A stretch of 64,000 nt of DNA from Sorex araneus (GCF_027595985.1 NC_073302.1:407132503-407196502); one strand, 5' to 3'; positions 37,103-48,789 are shown, counted from the stretch's first letter. Made by a program: numbers and translations. The notes: generated by a model not told the origin, from the sequence alone.

Positions 37103-38075
37103 CATTTTAAAAATTATTTAATTATTTAATTAAAAATTTATGTTAATGAATTGCCATGAGTTACAGCTACAGACTTACAAACTTGCATGATTACATTTCG
37201 GTCATACAATGTTTGAGTACCCTGCCTCCTCCCCTGCCCCATCACCAATGTTTCCAGTACCCCTCCCGCCACCCCCACCCCTCCCCCCAACCCTGTCTCT
37301 GTGGCAGGCACATTCCCTCTTACTCTCTCTCTTCTTCTCGGTGTTCTGGTTTGCGATACAGTTACTAAGTGGCCAGCATGTTTGGTCTATAGTCTACTTT
37401 CAGCATGCATCTACCATCTACCATCCTGAGCAAGGCCTCCAACCATCATCTACTTAATGGTCCTTTCTCTATCTCAGCTGCTTTTTCCCTCAGCACATGA
37501 GATCGGCTTCCAAGCTGTGGAGCTATCCTCCTGGCCCTTATCTCTACTATCCTCAGGTATTAGTCTCCTTTATATTACACTATGAGTGCAGTCATTTTAT
37601 GTCTGTCTGTCCTTCTCTTTCTGAATCATTTCACTTAGCGTGATACTCTCTATGTCTATCCATTTGTATGCAAATTTCATGATTTCATCTTTTCTAGCAG
37701 CTGCACAGTATTCTATTGTGTAGATGTATCAAAGTTTCTTTAACCATCCCACACCACAGAGACTGGCACACATCCAAAAGAACAAAAGCAATTGGTGTTG
37801 GCATGGATGTGGGGAGAAGGGGACTCTCCTTCATTGTTGGTTGGAATGCCGAATTGTCCAGCCTTTTTGGAAAACAATGTGGACATTTCTTAAAAAACTA
37901 GAAGTTGAGCTCCCATTTGACCCAGCAATACCACTTCTGGGAATATATCCTGGAGATGCAAAAAAGTACAGTAGAAATGATATCTGCACTTGTATGTTTA
38001 TTGCAGCATTATTTATAATAGCCAGAAGCTGGAAAAAATTCGAATGCCAAAAGAATTGCCAAAAGAAATTCCAAA
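37103..38075 (-). mobile_element. 5'-truncated, 5'-inverted L1
   Basis: Bounded by AGAATTTATCT at 37092-37102 and 38076-38086. The part from 37103 to about 37745 is the minus-strand 3' end (3' UTR and end of ORF2). From about 37745 to 38075 the orientation flips: the plus strand encodes the ORF2 C-terminus (GCGEKGTLLHCW, PFDPAIPLLGIYPGDAKKY, CTCMFIAALF). The inverted piece lies just upstream, in L1 order, of where the 3' piece begins, as expected for twin priming. ORF2 is only a fragment and cannot be active. Confidence 0.88.
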
Positions 38076-38105
38076 AGAATTTATCTTTTGGAAACTGGCA
38101 TCTTT

Positions 38106-38340
38106 CAGTTATCATCACTGTATCACTATATCACTGTCATCCCATTGTTCATCAATTTACTTGAGCGGGCACCAGTAACATCTCCATTAGTCCCAGTCCT
38201 GAGATTTTAGTAGCCTCACCTTACTTGTTTTCCCCAACAATTGGGGGCTCTTTTAGGGTCAGGGGAATAAGACCCGTTATTTGTTACTGTATTTGGCATA
38301 TCGAATACACCACAGGGAGTTTGCCAGGTTCTTGCCAGGC
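38106..38340 (-). mobile_element. RTE-tailed SINE
   Basis: The minus-strand 3' end has three GTGATA-type units; the optional AGGGTCAGGGGAATAAGAC segment is present. It lies 30 bases beyond the inverted L1. Confidence 0.82.
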
Positions 38341-38643
38341 ACTTATCATAGTGCCCTTAAAGCTCATTCATGCTGCAGCAGGCATCAAAGTTGTTTTCCT
38401 TTCTTTTTTAACAGCCATATAATATTTCATTGTAGGTACCTGTGGAGATTTTTAAACTATCAGCACTCAGACTGAATGCAGATCAATAAAATCAGAATTT
38501 CTCATGGGGTGGAATCTACATGCCCACGTGCTTTAGGTGCTCCCCAAAGATTCTAACCCACTGGAAGCACACGAGCATCTCACACTCATTGTTTTATATC
38601 ATGTACCTGTTCTCCTCCTGGATTCCATTCTAAAAGGAGAGCA

Positions 38644-38834
38644 TGGGGCTGGAGAGATAGCACAGCGGGTAGGGCGTTTGCCTTGCACGCGGCCGACCCG
38701 GGTTCAAATCCCAGCATCCCATATGGTCCCCTGAGCATGGCCAGGGGTAATTCCTGAGTGCAAAGCCAGGAGTAACCCCTGTGCATCGCCAGGTGTGACC
38801 CAAAAAGCAAAACATAAAAATAAATAAAAAAAAT
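38644..38834 (+). mobile_element. SOR-type SINE, young
   Basis: AAAAGGAGAGCA at 38632-38643 and 38835-38846; near-consensus body and (AAAT)n tail. Confidence 0.95.
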
Positions 38835-38970
38835 AAAAGGAGAGCAAAAAGCAGCATCTCTCAAACATTGTTGCACCTAAGAATTACCTAGAGGAGCTTT
38901 AAAACTCTCTAAAGGTCACATTCAGTATAAATTAAATTAGAATATCTGGGGAGCAGTGTCCTAATGTCAG

Positions 38971-38973
<3 letters not shown>

Positions 38974-39005
<32 letters not shown>
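38974..39005. repeat. (GT)n microsatellite
   Basis: Sixteen GT units, then a SINE-like GCAAGGCAAATGC remnant. Confidence 0.93.
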
Positions 39006-39157
39006 AAGGCAAATGCTTTACTTCTGAGTTCCATCCACAGCCCCAAGTTTTTGTTGTTGTCTTTAAGATTCTAACGTGCAGCAAAAGTGAGGATCCACTA
39101 ACATAACTACAGGCAAATTTGTGTAGACAAGATACTCAAGAATTCATCATCTTTGTG

Positions 39158-39328
39158 GGGGAGAGTGGGCCATATTCATCTGTGCAGGGTTTACATCTGG
39201 CTCTGCGCTCAGGAGGAACTCCTGGCATTGCTCAGGGGGACCTCTGAGCACAGAGTCAGGAACAAGTGGTTCCTGGATTGTAGTGGTTGGCTGAGTGCCC
39301 TAATCCATGTACTGTCTCTCAGGCCCCA
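39158..39328 (-). mobile_element. SOR-type SINE, old
   Basis: TGGGCCATATTCATCTGTGC to ACTGTCTCTCAGGCCCC. Confidence 0.65.
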
Positions 39329-39329
39329 G

Positions 39330-41474
39330 AGGACCAATCTTGATATCCCCTACTCTGCTTTAAATACAAATAAATCTCACATCAACTATTGCTCCATAGA
39401 ATGTGGCCCATAGACTCGAATGTCTAATTCATTCCAGTTTGCCTGGGACTTTCCTGGTTTTAGCCTGCAGCCCCCCATGCTCTGGAACTCCCTTGAGGGC
39501 TAGGAAAGGTGCTGGCTACCTTACTGACTATGATAGTGTCTCTGGAGAACTTGCTAGAAAATGCATGGTCAGACCCCAGCCCAGGTTATTAACAGGCCTC
39601 TGTGTGAATCTGGCGCAAGGTCAAGTCTGAGATCCCCGGTTCTCAGTTACACACCACTGCAGAATTCAGAGATAACTCTCACTTGCTGTAAAAACCTACT
39701 CTTGCTGGTGGCCTGGTCTGGGTCCTACCCCCACGGGCCAGAGGTGGGTGTTGTCTCGCCTGCTTCCTTCCTGCCTAGATGTGCATCCTTTCAGTGGGCT
39801 CAGCGAACCCTTCGATCTCCAAATAATGGATTTTGCCCTTAGAAGTTTTGACATTGTTATCCACCTTTGAAGGAGAAAATGGGAACACAGGCATCCTCTC
39901 ATCTCATGTAGGAGCTCTCGCCTATGAAACGCTCGTCTAAGTGAGGGTGTTCTCATCTCAAAGCTCTTATTTTCTGGTAAGTGTATTTGGGGCAGTCAGG
40001 AGCTTGTTCAGTGGCCTCAGCAAGAGGCCTCAAGTTCAACCTTGGCTGAGCCCAGCGAGATCGTGGCAGCTCTCCTGTCCGGGATTCTGGTTGCCACAGT
40101 CAGTTTCCAGATTTCCACCGGTGTACAGGTGAGCACCACCCTTCAGGGGTGTCACTCCAGTGGGCCCTACCACTGAAATGATGAGAGTGCCCCCATCCCT
40201 ATGAGAATGTGTGCCAGCACTAATGCAGGCTCACCCTGGTGAGCACTGTGGCCCAGGGAGCAACCGCCAACCTAATGTGCACCCCCAAAGCCAACAAACA
40301 CCCCAACCAAAGGGATTGTGAACCAGGGTCTTAGCAACAATAACATCCGCAGAGGAAAGGGTAGGAAAGCTTTGTGTTAACAGCTTTGCCAAGAACATTA
40401 AAATTTTATGAAGTGAATCATTTTGTGTGGGGGGAGAGAGGCTAGGCCCTACCCAGTGGCCTGGGTACCAAACCAAGGTCAGCTGCATGCAAGCCAGCAT
40501 CTTGCCCCTAAATACATCTCTCAGGCCCCCCTCATAGAATTCATCCTTGACACATCAGCCATCTGTCCCTCCTCTTTGTTTTGATTTCGAGGATGGGGGG
40601 GTCGAACACTTGGTCACGGTACACTGGTGGGGGGTACTCACACACACTTGGGTGGCATCGTGCTGGGTGTTACACCTCAGGCTGGCCCAGGAACCCAATG
40701 ACAGTAGCCGCAGGTTCACATTCCAAGCACAGAGAGTGGTAGGAGCAAGGATTAAACTCCCAGTTTCAAAGCTGCAAAGTCAATGCTCTTCTCTGTGACA
40801 TCAGAGCCCTTTCACAGGGATTCTCGCCCTAACACAGGACTGTGTGGCCATAACCACTTCCCAACTCCCGAAACCTTCATTACCCCAGCAATTCCGGGGT
40901 GCCTTGGCCTCAGCTTCAGGATATTCCTATCAATTGCCGTTGCTGGTGCTAAATTTTCTAGGGCTTTGCTTCCCCTACCGCCTGGTCTGGGCTTCTTGTT
41001 CTTACACTGCAAGGTTTCTAGTCTCTTAGTTCCCGCCCATCTCTAGGGTGTTTAGCTTTCCAAAAGTCCCCAGGGCTGCCTTTAAACCTGAATGGAGACT
41101 TAAATATGACATCAAGCCCCTGGGAAGACAAGAGGACTGGAGCTGTCCTCACTCAATAGTCCTACATATTTAATATCTGAGCTAGAAGAAAGTCTAAAGG
41201 AGGTCACTTATTCCCAAGGCTTGTCTCCACTTAAAAGCGGATCTTCGAGCTATGCCCTGAGAAACAGTCCTGTTCTTCCAAGTGCCATTCTGTGAAGGAT
41301 TTAGAGCTTTCAGGGCAGAGGAATTGATTTGAAACACATACTCTGGCTGGGTGAGGCTGGGGGTCAGGGTGGGTGGGAAGTGGGCTGCGGTGCAAGGATG
41401 CTTTTTCTACACCTTGGAAGTAAGAGAAGTTCAATGTTGGGGTTTAAAATCCTTTAAACGAAGTGAATGATGCT
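39330..41474. other. Mostly unique DNA in the LAMB4 5' intron
   Basis: Balanced composition with only a SINE fragment at 40445. Several open frames of 60-90 codons have no recognisable protein and no splice context. It could hold regulatory elements. Confidence 0.4.
40445..40530 (-). mobile_element. SOR-type SINE fragment
   Basis: Head half only: GGTACCAAACCAAGGTCAGC to ATCTCTCAGGCCCC. Confidence 0.55.
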
Positions 41475-41815
41475 TGGAGGGCTTGCTCGGGATGGGAGAT
41501 GTGTGCTGAGAGTAGACTGTAGACCAGACATGATGGCCACTTACTACCTGTATTGCAAATCATAACACCCAAAAGAAGAGAGAGAGTTAAAAGGGAATGT
41601 GCCTGCCACAGAGGTGCGGGGTGATGGGGTGGGGGGTGATGGTGGGAGGATACTGGGAATATTGGCGGTGGAGAATGGGCACCGGTGGAGGGATGGGTAC
41701 TTGATCATTGTATGATTGAAATGTAATCACCAAAGTTTCTAAGCCTGTAATGGTATCTTACGATGATTCATTAAAAAATACAAAAAAATTTAAATTAAAA
41801 AATTTTTAAAAATCC
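41475..41815 (+). mobile_element. L1 3' end
   Basis: The sequence runs from GGGATGGGAGATGTGTGCTG through a short GA tract and GGTGGAGGGATGGGTACTTG to an A-rich tail with TTAAAAAATAC. Confidence 0.8.
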
Positions 41816-42269
41816 ATTAAACCAGCAATATCTAAAATCCCTGAGGCACGTGAGGTTAAGAGATAAATTAGTTCTCCTTAATTCAGGCTACTCAAAATAT
41901 TTTACCTGGGATAAGCCAATATAATTGTAGGCAGGGAGTTAAGTTGTCCCTGATTTTCTTTGCTGTGAACCTTGCAGATGACTCTAGATTTCCTGTTGCC
42001 AAGTAGTTCCTTTCTCCTCTCTGACTCAATTCTACTGAAAAATAACACCTGCCCTTCCCAGTGCGTATGGGTTAGGACTGATCCCACAATATTGCTGAAT
42101 ATGCAGAGGTGTAGACCAACCTTGCCGAAATTTGCAAAGTCTTCTTATGGGCTAATTTTTGCTTCACTAAATTTATTGGTTAAGTAGGTGTGGAGATGAG
42201 ACTGATAAATATAATATTACCCCTTCTCTGGGTAAGGCATTCAGAGATATTTAAAAGGTCCTGGGTGCT

Positions 42270-42425
42270 TTTTTTGTTGCTACTGTTTGCTTGTGTGGTT
42301 TCTGGGCCCCACCTGGCTGCTCAGGGATTACTTCTGGATCTGTAATCAGGGCTTGGTGGGCCCCTATGTGTCGCTGGGGATCAAACCTGGGTCAGCCTGA
42401 CATGCCATATGATCTCTGTGGCCCC
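42270..42425 (-). mobile_element. SOR-type SINE, old
   Basis: TGGGCCCCACCTGGCTGCTC to ATGATCTCTGTGGCCCC. Confidence 0.68.
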
Positions 42426-42532
42426 TCACTGCATGCATTTTGGTACTTGTGTATTGAATGTTGCTAAATGGTACTGTTTGGAAGTGGAGTTGGAGTCTCA
42501 AGGAATGCCTAATAATATATCTGTATATATTT

Positions 42533-42597
42533 TTACATGCAATGCTCCACGAATTTGCATGTCACCCCTGAGCAGGGGCCATGCTAATCTCTGTATC
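42533..42597 (-). pseudogene. Truncated U6 snRNA pseudogene fused to a SINE
   Basis: On the minus strand the block AGATTAGCATGGCCCCTG and then ATGCAAATTCGTG match the 3' two thirds of U6 snRNA (normally GATTAGCATGGCCCCTGCGC and GCAAATTCGTGAAGCGTT). The 5' third is missing; the SINE tail GTGATACAG abuts it, and GATACAG is itself present in U6 at that point. With several changes and no 5' part or promoter, it is not functional. Confidence 0.8.
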
Positions 42598-42846
42598 ACT
42601 GTATTGCTGTCATCCCGTTGTTGTTCGTCGATTTACTCGAGCAGGTACCAGTAACATCTCTATTCCTCCCAGCTCTGAGATTTTAGCAGCCTCTCCTTAC
42701 TCATCTTTCCTAATGATTAGAGGCTCTTTCAGGGTCAGGGGAATGAGACATATTGTTACTGTTTTTGGCACATCGAATACACCATGGGTAGCTTGCCAGG
42801 CTCTGCTCATGCAAACGGGATACTCTCGGAACCTTGCCAGGTTCTC
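42598..42846 (-). mobile_element. RTE-tailed SINE, 5' of the U6 fragment
   Basis: The minus strand reads the tRNA-related body through GGTGCC-type and CTCGAG blocks to the terminal units CAATACAGTGATACAG, then runs into U6. It carries the optional internal segment with CAGGGTCAGGGGAATGAGAC (plus-strand reading). An AT-rich microsatellite (42857-42910) follows its 5' end. Confidence 0.8.
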
Positions 42847-42856
42847 AAAGAGAGTA

Positions 42857-42906
42857 TATGTATATATGTGTATATATGTATATACATATACATATAATAT
42901 ATATAT
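42857..42906. repeat. (TA/TG)n microsatellite
   Basis: Interrupted TATG/TATA run at the 5' end of the SINE that is joined to U6. Confidence 0.85.
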
Positions 42907-43090
42907 TACTCTCTATGATTTGTTGCCTACTATCTGAACTCCATCAAATATGATGTGGTAATTATGGAAAATGGGTATGAAGTGTCTTATAATGGCAGTG
43001 GTTGGGTAGTGGAGGTAGGCTGCTGGGGCTGGGTCCCTTGGGGCGGGGAGGGTTCTCATCCATCCCCCTCTGGGGCGTCTCAAGTGAAAA

Positions 43091-43130
43091 CAGCCTGGCA
43101 CGGAGTCCCACAGCCTGGCACGGAGTCCAG
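43091..43130 (+). repeat. 20-bp tandem duplication
   Basis: CAGCCTGGCACGGAGTCC occurs at 43091 and again at 43111, with the last two bases differing. Confidence 0.9.
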
Positions 43131-43535
43131 GTTCTGTATTGTTCCAATTAGTGTATGTACTGCAGAAGCGAGCAAATGGCAAATGATATTAAATTGGCAT
43201 TGCCAGTTAATTTTAATTTACTGCCTGTTCATGTAACATTATTGCCTCAGCTATCCTCATTGAAGACTGTGTTCAGTGTCACCTCTTGCCAAAGTCTTCT
43301 GTTTTTGTTTCAAAACAACTTGAAGCAGAGAGAGTCAGGCTCTAGTGCCAAACTGTGCAGCCTCTCAGCCCATAGGCGCAAACAGTCCTCGATAAAACAA
43401 GTTCCCTGTGGGGCAGGTAGCTGCTGGCTCCTGTCTCCCGTCTGCAGAGTGTATGGTCAGAGCTAAGTTAGGGGGACTTCTAAAGCAAATGGTGACAGTC
43501 ACCCTTACTTCTTCCTCTGGTACTCTCCAACTGGG

Positions 43536-43710
43536 CATTATTTTTTTTCTTTTTGAATCACACCCGGCAATGCACAGGGGTCACTCCTGGCTCTGCACTC
43601 AGGAGTTACCCCTGGTGGTGCTCAGGGAACCATATGGGATGCTGGGAATCGAACGCGGGTTGGCCACGTGCAAGGCAAATGCCCTACCCACTGTGCTATC
43701 GATCCAGCCC
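43536..43710 (-). mobile_element. SOR-type SINE, young
   Basis: CTCCAACTGGG at 43525-43535 and 43711-43721. Confidence 0.94.
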
Positions 43711-44090
43711 CTCCAACTGGGAAATTTTGCATATTTATCAAAAAAAAAGTTTTCAGGAAAAATCTTATGTTTAACTCTGTGTCCCATTTAAAACAACTTT
43801 TTATTAAAGAGGCATGAAATACAAAGTTACTGATAGCTGAGTTTTAGGCAAATAATAATTCAACAACAATCCGTCCACCAGTATCCACTTTGACCCATTT
43901 TTTAACCTGACTTCAGGAATAATAAAATATTTAAACTTTTAAATCATAAGCTATTTTAAACCTTTTATCATTGCATCATGATGAAGCATTGCAGAATGCA
44001 AGCTCTAAGTCTTACTTTTCCTTCAAATACAGCAGAGGTTTTTTAAAAACTTAGCACTCAGAACTAGGATATTTTAAAAAACACTTTGAA

Positions 44091-44270
44091 TTTTTTTTTT
44101 TTTTTTACTTTTTGGGTCACACCTGGCAATGCACAGGGGTTACTCCTGGCTCTGCAATCAGGAATCACCCCTGGCGGTGCTCAGAGGACCATATGGGATG
44201 CTGGGAATCGAACCCGGATTGGCCGCGTACAAGGCAAACGCCCTACCTGCTGTGCTATCACTCCAGCCCC
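44091..44270 (-). mobile_element. SOR-type SINE, young
   Basis: AACACTTTGAA at 44080-44090 and 44271-44281. It lies 390 bases downstream, on the minus strand, of the candidate LAMB4 5' exon. Confidence 0.94.
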
Positions 44271-44659
44271 AACACTTTGAAGATATTTTTAAAACTTTTC
44301 CTAAATGTTCTATCAAGATCAGATATTCACCTACCGTACAATTGAACAGTGTACAGTTTTGATTCGTGTGAAGTTTGGCAACTTCCTTCAAGTTAAGCAT
44401 GAGAAGCTCAAATCATCGACTGCGTCTACACACCAAGCATCACATTTCCCCACCAGGTACAGTTTTCAATGCACAGGACTAGTATATGGAGGTTACCTGG
44501 TTATCTACGACTCTGTGAAAGTAACACTCATACTGATGCCCTGACTTACTATCTCCTAGGCTGACTCCCCCCACACTCAATAAATTCTGAACTTGCTGAT
44601 ACATTCATTTAATATGGTGGAAAAAAGTTAACTTTAAGAGAGACTGAGATGAGACTTAC

Positions 44660-44718
44660 CTGGATTTGAGAGTCTGTACAGGAAGAGGCAGGTAACAAAC
44701 GGGCGTGTGAAGGCACAC
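44660..44718 (-). other. LAMB4: Probable non-coding 5' exon of LAMB4
   Basis: On the minus strand this 59-base block has a pyrimidine-rich acceptor (tctcactttcag) and a strong donor (AG followed by gtaagt). It contains no ATG. It lies 10.3 kb upstream of the start-codon exon, where an untranslated first or second exon is expected. Having an acceptor implies at least one more exon further upstream, which I did not find. The call rests on splice signals alone; it could be a chance match. Confidence 0.42.
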
Positions 44719-45138
44719 CTGAAAGTGAGAGTCAATTTAAGTAGAAAATGTTTCCCCTGAGGCATCTGAGGTAAGAAAAAAAAAAAGGAAGCAAGGTATT
44801 CTAAATGTTGCCAAAAGGAGTGACTGGGAAGTAACTTGCTTTAGATTTTGACTCTCGAACACAGTGTGGAAAAGATTGCATTGCTGCTCAGCATATTTTC
44901 TTCATTGAGGAGGGGATTACCATGAGGAGTCGATGCCTCCCAAAGTCAAAGACAAGTTCACAGCTACTTGCTCCAGCAGGGGTGATGTGGAGGAAGAAGA
45001 CTTGCAAAGAACCCAAGGTTTACAGTGTGGTCACTAAAGCCACTGACCTCTGACACCCTCTGACAATTGAGTGCTTGGGGCAGATGCTCTCGGTTTACGC
45101 AGGCAGAAGAGAGGCATAGTCCAAAAACTTTCTTTCAG

Positions 45139-45300
45139 TGCTAGAGCAATAGTACAGCAGATAAGAGGCTTGCTTAGTGCGATACCAACTCAAGTTTGAT
45201 CCCTGGCATCCCATATAGTCCCTGAGCACCAACAGGAATAATTCCTGAGTGCACCTCCAGGAGTAATCCTGAGCATCTCAGTGTGGTCCAAAAATTAAAA
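45139..45300 (+). mobile_element. SOR-type SINE
   Basis: GTGCTAGAGCAATAGTACAG to CATCTCAGTGTGGTCCAAAA. Confidence 0.75.
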
Positions 45301-45644
45301 AAAGATTCATTTACTACTTGCAATAATAATGTAATGTATAATAAAAATATAATAATGCATAATAATAAATACTTAATTCCAAAGAGTGGTTGACAAATGC
45401 AAATGTCTTCATTATGTATGGTCATTTGTTTGAACATTCAGCTTTGCTAGATTCCTGGGAACCAATGTTCTGGTGGGAAGGAGCAAAGAATCTGTGCCTC
45501 TGGAAACTTAAAAAGCTCCGGAAATGTTTTGACTGCTAGAATTGGACCGGCAAACTGATCCTCCGCAAATAGAACACCTAAATAAATTAATCAATTTCAC
45601 GGATTTATATTGGTATATATCAAAGGGAAGACTTAATCTTTCTC

Positions 45645-45675
45645 AATGATAGAGTGTGTGTGTAAGAGAGAGAGA

Positions 45676-45721
<46 letters not shown>

Positions 45722-45855
45722 CTGACCTCAAGTTTGATCTCTGGCACCCTACATGGTCCCCCTGAACACCACCAGGAGTAAGCCCTGAGCACAGAGCCAG
45801 GAGTAAGCCCTGAGCTCAACTGGGTATGGCCCCAAAAACAAATAAGCAAAAAAAG
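45645..45855 (+). mobile_element. SOR-type SINE with (GA)n in place of the head
   Basis: A GA repeat (45665-45720) replaces most of the head; CAAGTTTGATCTCTGGCACC and two GAGTAAGCCCTGAGC units follow, with an (AAGCA)n tail. Confidence 0.7.
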
Positions 45856-46259
45856 CAAAATCCATTCAACTTGAAAAACTGTTTGACCCCTTACTCAGAA
45901 ACTTTGGTAGTGCATATTCTAATAGAGACATTCTGGAAAGCTCACAATTTAATGTCCCCTGGGTGGGTAATCAGAGGCATTATGGCTCCACTGTTTAATT
46001 GGATTAGAATACATCAATGAGTTATTCAACAGTGTTGCTTATATTTTCAAATTCCAAAGATGAAGCCAAAGGCATTTTCTTTGACCTCCTTAAACGGTCA
46101 GAGTTTCCCTGGCCAGCAGCGGGCCTGGTAGCATTGTATGTGGAGGATTTGGGCTCACCCCAGGCACAGTTCCCCCCTGCTTTCCTTTCTCTTTCTACCT
46201 GCACTTCTCAGGCAAATGATTTGGATCGTTAAATGGCTTAAACTACTTTTGTATATCTT

Positions 46260-47300
46260 GCACCCTGCTTACTTCCTGAGCTCTGGCTCCACATTTCCAG
46301 CTGTCGCTTGACACCTCTCTCTGACTGACTCACCAGCACCTCAAATATAGTGTCTGTAGCTGAGTGCCTCTGTTCAGACATGTTCATCTCCCTCGTTTCA
46401 CGGAGTACTGCCCTTCCCCACACATTGTTCAAATCAGAAACATCAGTCATGCATGGTTTCTTCCTCGCTCTTCCATGCCCTGAGACCTCCAACCAAACTC
46501 TCTGTGCCTGTCCATCCGGAGTGATGTCCATCCGGGGCACACAGACAGGGGGGAAACTCAGGTTTGGTCTCAGGTCCTCAGAGTACCACCTAGAGGGAAA
46601 CTTAAGGTCTCCTTCCACATAGTGCTTCCTTCCTCCCTCCTGCTTATCTGAAACAGCACCCGATCCTCACTGATTCCAGCGCTTATGTCTCGCTGACTCC
46701 ATCCCCTCCTTATTGTTCCTCAGGTCTCGCTTTTCCTTGCTTATTTACTCCTAAGATCCTTTCCAGAACAGTTCAGGGCTAGGAGGGGACTGGAAACTGG
46801 AGGCTAAGTGATACTGATGAATGTTTCCTTTGGCTTAGAAGATTAAATTTAGTATTTTGTGGCAGTTTTCCCCTATTTGAGATCATGAAATAATATTATG
46901 AAGGAAACTCCCTAGTTTCCAAATATTAGCTCTCTCGATTTATTCTGTCTCCCGTAGACTTACTATCAATACATCAGTGGAGGGGCTGTCAACATTTCTT
47001 ACACAATACTTTCTCCTAAATCTCATCTTTGCTTCTTCTGGTGCACCTGACCCCTCATTGAACCTAAATGAATTCTCAGAGAACACAGATTTATACTTTG
47101 CTTCTTCTTTGCCTACAGACTTTCTTTGGCTCCCTTTCACTTACAGAATCCAAGTTTCTTAGTGTGGAATGACAAGCATACTTGCAATCCAACTCGAATT
47201 TTTCTTTCCACAGTCCCTGAGTGAGACCTATGCTCTCCTCATTCTTTCCCCAGACATTTGCTGTGCTCTGAACCATTCATGAGACACCATTCTCCCTTCT
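46260..47300 (+). mobile_element. Possible ancient LINE-derived repeat
   Basis: Pyrimidine-rich unique-looking DNA with AAATCAGAAACATCAGTCAT (46431) and ACAGAATCCAAGTTTCTTAG (47142), resembling parts of one ancient mammalian LINE 3' region. No intact frame. Weak call. Confidence 0.3.
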
Positions 47301-47374
47301 TAATTTGTCTTTAAATTTTCATCTTATACATTTTTTTGGTTTAGGCAGAGTTGGTGTATCCCTCATCTTTAGAA

Positions 47375-47640
47375 GCATTTGAGAGAGAGAGAGAAAGGAG
47401 GTGTGGAGAAGAGAGTGAGAGAGAGTGAGTGAGAGAGAGAAAGAGAGAGTGAGAGAGAGAAAAGAGAAGAAGAAAAGTGCCTGCCATAGAGGGGGTGGCA
47501 GAGGGATACTGGGGGTATTGGAGGTGGGAAATGTACCCTAGTGGTGGGATGGGTGTTGGAACATTGTATGACTGAAACCCAATCATGAAAGTTTTGTAAT
47601 CTCAGTGACTCAATTAAAAAATAAAAAAAAAGTATGAGGC
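47375..47640 (+). mobile_element. L1 3' end with (GA)n tract
   Basis: A GA-rich stretch of about 90 bases, then GGTGGGATGGGTGTTGGAAC, CAATCATGAAAGTTTTGTAA and an A tail. Confidence 0.75.
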
Positions 47641-48249
47641 TTCCCTTGGCAGGAAGTGTTGGGTTCCGACTCACCCTCACCCTCTATTCTGTGCAGTGTG
47701 ATGTCATGGACCTTCGAGAAGACTTCTCTGCTGCTCTTCCTCAGACTCCACTAACTAGGGTGCTCTTGTTGACTGTGTCTGATACTACTGGCTCAGTTCC
47801 AATAGGGGAATTGTGCACCATCTGTTCTTTGCTATCGCCAGGTTCAAAGCACCATGCTGGAGAGCTGAGCGCTGAGGTATTCTAGTGCCCACCAGGGGGC
47901 AGCACGCCTCACCCACGGCCCAGACTCCCCCTCCTCCCCCACTTGTGCTGTAGGACTGGGTTTTTGTCTAGGGACCATTTCTTTCTAGAAGAGAACTCCC
48001 AGAGACTACCTTTACTGTATGCACTCTGTATTTTCCTTTGGATTGGGAGCCCCCTTTACATCTGGCTCTTGCCATAATTCTATCACAGAGGACAGACTCC
48101 TATATGGGAAATTTCAGATTCTCCATTGCAGGGTCTCGCCTAATCTCCACACCATGGACCATTACTAGACCGAGTGCTCTATTCCTCTGTTCCTGCCGCC
48201 ACTTCAATTGGTTGAGTACGAACCCATTCTCATTAAGGAGCTGCTCAGG

Positions 48250-48420
48250 ACCCAGGGACTGGCTCAGTCACTTAAGCTGCCTGCCTTGCAAGCATGAGGC
48301 CCATAGTTCAATCCCCACAGCCACATCACACACTGAGTAGAGTCCCACAATGCCGCTGTTTGGGACCCTCGTGGGTCCCACTGAAGCCAGCCACGTGTAA
48401 TAACTGCAGCCAAAAGATGC
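48250..48420 (+). mobile_element. Possible old tRNA-derived SINE
   Basis: GGGACTGGCTCAGTCACTTA, GCCTGCCTTGCAAGCATGAG and AGTTCAATCCCCA resemble a head; the rest does not match the local SINE. Confidence 0.45.
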
Positions 48421-48640
48421 TAAAGGATGTGGTCAGCACCACAACTAAAAGGATGTGTGAGTGCCGTAGCTAGAAGCCGTGAGCACTGTAGGAGTACATG
48501 TGAGAGTAGCACGGCAACCACTGGTGAACTCTACAGCCAGAATGGGTGCAAGCCCAATTAATGAGTGTGACTGCAAGAGCACTGCAACTGAGAGTGTGAG
48601 CACCACAGCCAGACTTTTGTGAGCCTCAGTCAATAACTGT
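48420..48640 (+). repeat. Irregular repeat of GTGAGCAC-CAGCCAG-like units
   Basis: Short phrases such as GTGAGCACCACAGCCAG, GTGAGTGCCGTAGCTAG and GTGAGCACTGTAGGAG recur with irregular spacing. I do not recognise the family; it may be an expanded SINE 3' end. Confidence 0.45.
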
Positions 48641-48789
48641 TGTTGTTGTGAGGTGGGGGGAGAGACGCTCTCCTGACCAGTTTTTATAGGCAATACAGCT
48701 GTCTCATCCCCTACTGTGATGATATTTCACCCCCCAAAAGCCTTTTGTTTTTCTTGTCTATCTGACTGAGGACTTAAAATCTCTCACTG

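Noticed and set aside
37724-38164. 146-codon frame with reverse-transcriptase-like C-terminus
   Set aside because: It is the inverted L1 ORF2 fragment with flanking sequence, not a host gene.
44940-45050. ATGCCTCCCAAAGTCAAAG, looks like a ribosomal protein pseudogene start
   Set aside because: The frame closes within about 30 codons and the rest does not match any ribosomal protein I know.
45660-45720. GA-rich tracts as possible regulatory GAGA sites
   Set aside because: They occur within L1 3' ends or SINE heads at several places and behave as simple microsatellites.
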